Origin: Nitrospirota bacterium
Lineage (GTDB): Bacteria; JACPQY01
NCBI GenBank assembly: GCA_016190245.1
Contig: JACPQY010000082.1
Coordinates: 1 to 6,001, forward strand
Direction of reading: 5' to 3'
Length of the DNA: 6,001 bases
Position numbers and translations under genes: made by a program. Shown in pieces: positions 5,483 through 6,001 of this stretch. The notes under the pieces are model-generated. The model did no database searches. It had not been told where the DNA came from and saw only the letters and a program-made list of their open reading frames with translations. Numbering within the stretch: position 1 is the stretch's first letter; every line of letters begins with the position of its first letter.

Positions 5483-6001
5483 ATGGTGCCACGAGATGAA
5501 GCCCCGCAGGATGCGGGGCATCCTACGTGGCATTCCGATCCGTCCGGAGCCTCCTGCGACGTCCCCACCACCGTCAGCTACGCCTACGGACTGTTTGGCG
5601 CCATCGTCTTGCGCAAGGCGACCACGGTCCAGAATCAGGTCCCCCTCGTCGAGGAAACCCGCTACGTGATGGATGGTCTCGACACGATCGCCGAGATCGA
5701 TCCCAACTGCTCACCGCTCACTGCCGACTGCTTACGGCGGTTCTACGTCCACGGCCCCGGAATAGATGAACCGATGGCCCTTTGGGCCTCGGGAGTCGGC
5801 AGTGGGCAGTCGGCAGGCGAGTGGTTCTATTACCTTGCGGATCACTTGGGCTCGATCACCGAGATCACCGACTCCACCGGCGCCCTCGCCGCGCAGTACC
5901 GGTACTCGGCCTACGGGACCAGGACGGCCCTGTACTCGCCCGTCAACGCCGTCCCAGGAGGGGCGGCGACAGAAGGCGAGTACGGCCCCGTATCCGTCAA
6001 C
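5483..6001 (+). CDS. Orphan RHS core fragment (3' partial)
   Basis: This frame is open from 5435, after a TGA at 5432, to the right edge; the first ATG is 5483. From 5534 it encodes the same RHS core segment as the main gene: SDPSGASCDVPTTVSYAYG, then FYVHGPGIDEP, LADHLGSITEIT and QYRYSAYGTR, after which the sequence diverges. It lacks the shell-forming YD region. Orphan RHS fragments with a short core part and a different tip are a known feature of RHS loci; recombination with the full gene can swap tips. Codon differences from the main copy are mostly synonymous, so the segment has evolved as coding sequence. No Shine-Dalgarno precedes 5483 and the first 17 codons come from a palindromic repeat region, so it may be a silent cassette. 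Its tip lies outside the window. Confidence 0.7.
   Translation, partial: MVPRDEAPQDAGHPTWHSDPSGASCDVPTTVSYAYGLFGAIVLRKATTVQNQVPLVEETRYVMDGLDTIAEIDPNCSPLTADCLRRFYVHGPGIDEPMALWASGVGSGQSAGEWFYYLADHLGSITEITDSTGALAAQYRYSAYGTRTALYSPVNAVPGGAATEGEYGPVSVN
5501..5519 (+). repeat. 8-bp-stem palindrome at the border of the duplicated RHS segment
   Basis: A perfect hairpin, gccccgca, loop gga, tgcggggc, is followed by catcctacg. No T-run follows, so it is more like a dispersed palindromic repeat than a terminator. It lies 13 bases upstream of the point where homology to the main RHS gene begins, and inside the open frame of the orphan fragment. Confidence 0.6.
5708..5735 (+). repeat. Four-unit heptanucleotide repeat in the orphan RHS fragment
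   Basis: Same units as 3927-3954 with one substitution (tgccgac for tgctgac), at the homologous position, encoding CSPLTADCLRR. Confidence 0.75.
5794..5814 (+). repeat. Three-unit heptanucleotide repeat in the orphan RHS fragment
   Basis: Units agtcggc, agtgggc, agtcggc encode GVGSGQSAGE between MALWA and WFYYLADHLGSI. The homologous loop of the main gene instead has an 8-bp array of unrelated sequence. Confidence 0.75.

Larger units (their letters stand above)
5533..5919 (+). repeat. RHS core segment duplicated (copy 2)
   Basis: Partner of 3752-4147. Its left border is abrupt: upstream of 5533 nothing matches the main gene. It is 9 bases shorter in the variable loop, where a heptamer array replaces the octamer array of copy 1. 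Confidence 0.85.

Noticed and set aside
5293-5499. Small plus-strand frame (68 codons) after the membrane-protein gene
   Set aside because: It has no ribosome binding site, composition is unlike a protein, and it overlaps the intron-like structured DNA.
5501-5519. Rho-independent terminator
   Set aside because: The stem is strong but no run of T follows on either strand.

Overview
The window is a high-GC bacterial accessory locus dominated by an RHS/YD-repeat polymorphic-toxin-type gene, followed by a small membrane-protein gene and the beginning of a second, paralogous RHS fragment. The host phylum cannot be named from the sequence. The GC-rich coding style, the giant RHS protein with an Ig-like FlgD-type segment, and the abundant 7- and 8-bp tandem repeats point to a large-genome environmental bacterium, but that is inference.

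Layout. (1) 3-4766, + strand: one uninterrupted reading frame for an RHS protein. It is open to the left edge, so the true start is probably outside the window; the GTG at 132 is only the first long-ORF start inside it. In order it shows a Gly/Pro-rich linker, an N-terminal beta-rich region with a WDG...PNGLYTY motif, a SPFGRGWW motif, scattered then dense YD repeats, the DHLGSI / YDPEVGRFISED core, the PINLIDPTGL end-of-core motif, and a 59-residue tip with 11 cysteines. (2) 4769-5296, +: a 175-residue protein with four predicted membrane helices, starting 2 bases after the RHS stop; by position it is the candidate cognate immunity or partner protein. (3) 5297-5482: no convincing gene; it holds a degenerate group II intron domain V/VI-like sequence on the minus strand and small hairpins. 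(4) 5483-6001 and beyond, +: an open frame carrying a second copy of the RHS core segment, homologous to 3752-4147, running off the right edge. This is the usual arrangement of an RHS locus with a downstream orphan tip cassette.

The most unusual property is how much low-complexity DNA the main RHS gene has absorbed in frame: about ten islands of 7-bp or 8-bp tandem units, a 9-bp-stem REP-like palindrome, a 7-bp-stem hairpin, and a 192-bp in-frame insert between the core motif and the end-of-core motif. At one homologous site the two paralogs carry different repeat families. The islands sit mostly between YD-repeat motifs, suggesting that loops of the RHS shell act as tolerant landing sites for dispersed repeats. 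The cysteine tip itself is a twin repeat with identical Cys-x3-Cys-x7-Cys-x3-Cys spacing, which I do not recognise as a named toxin family.
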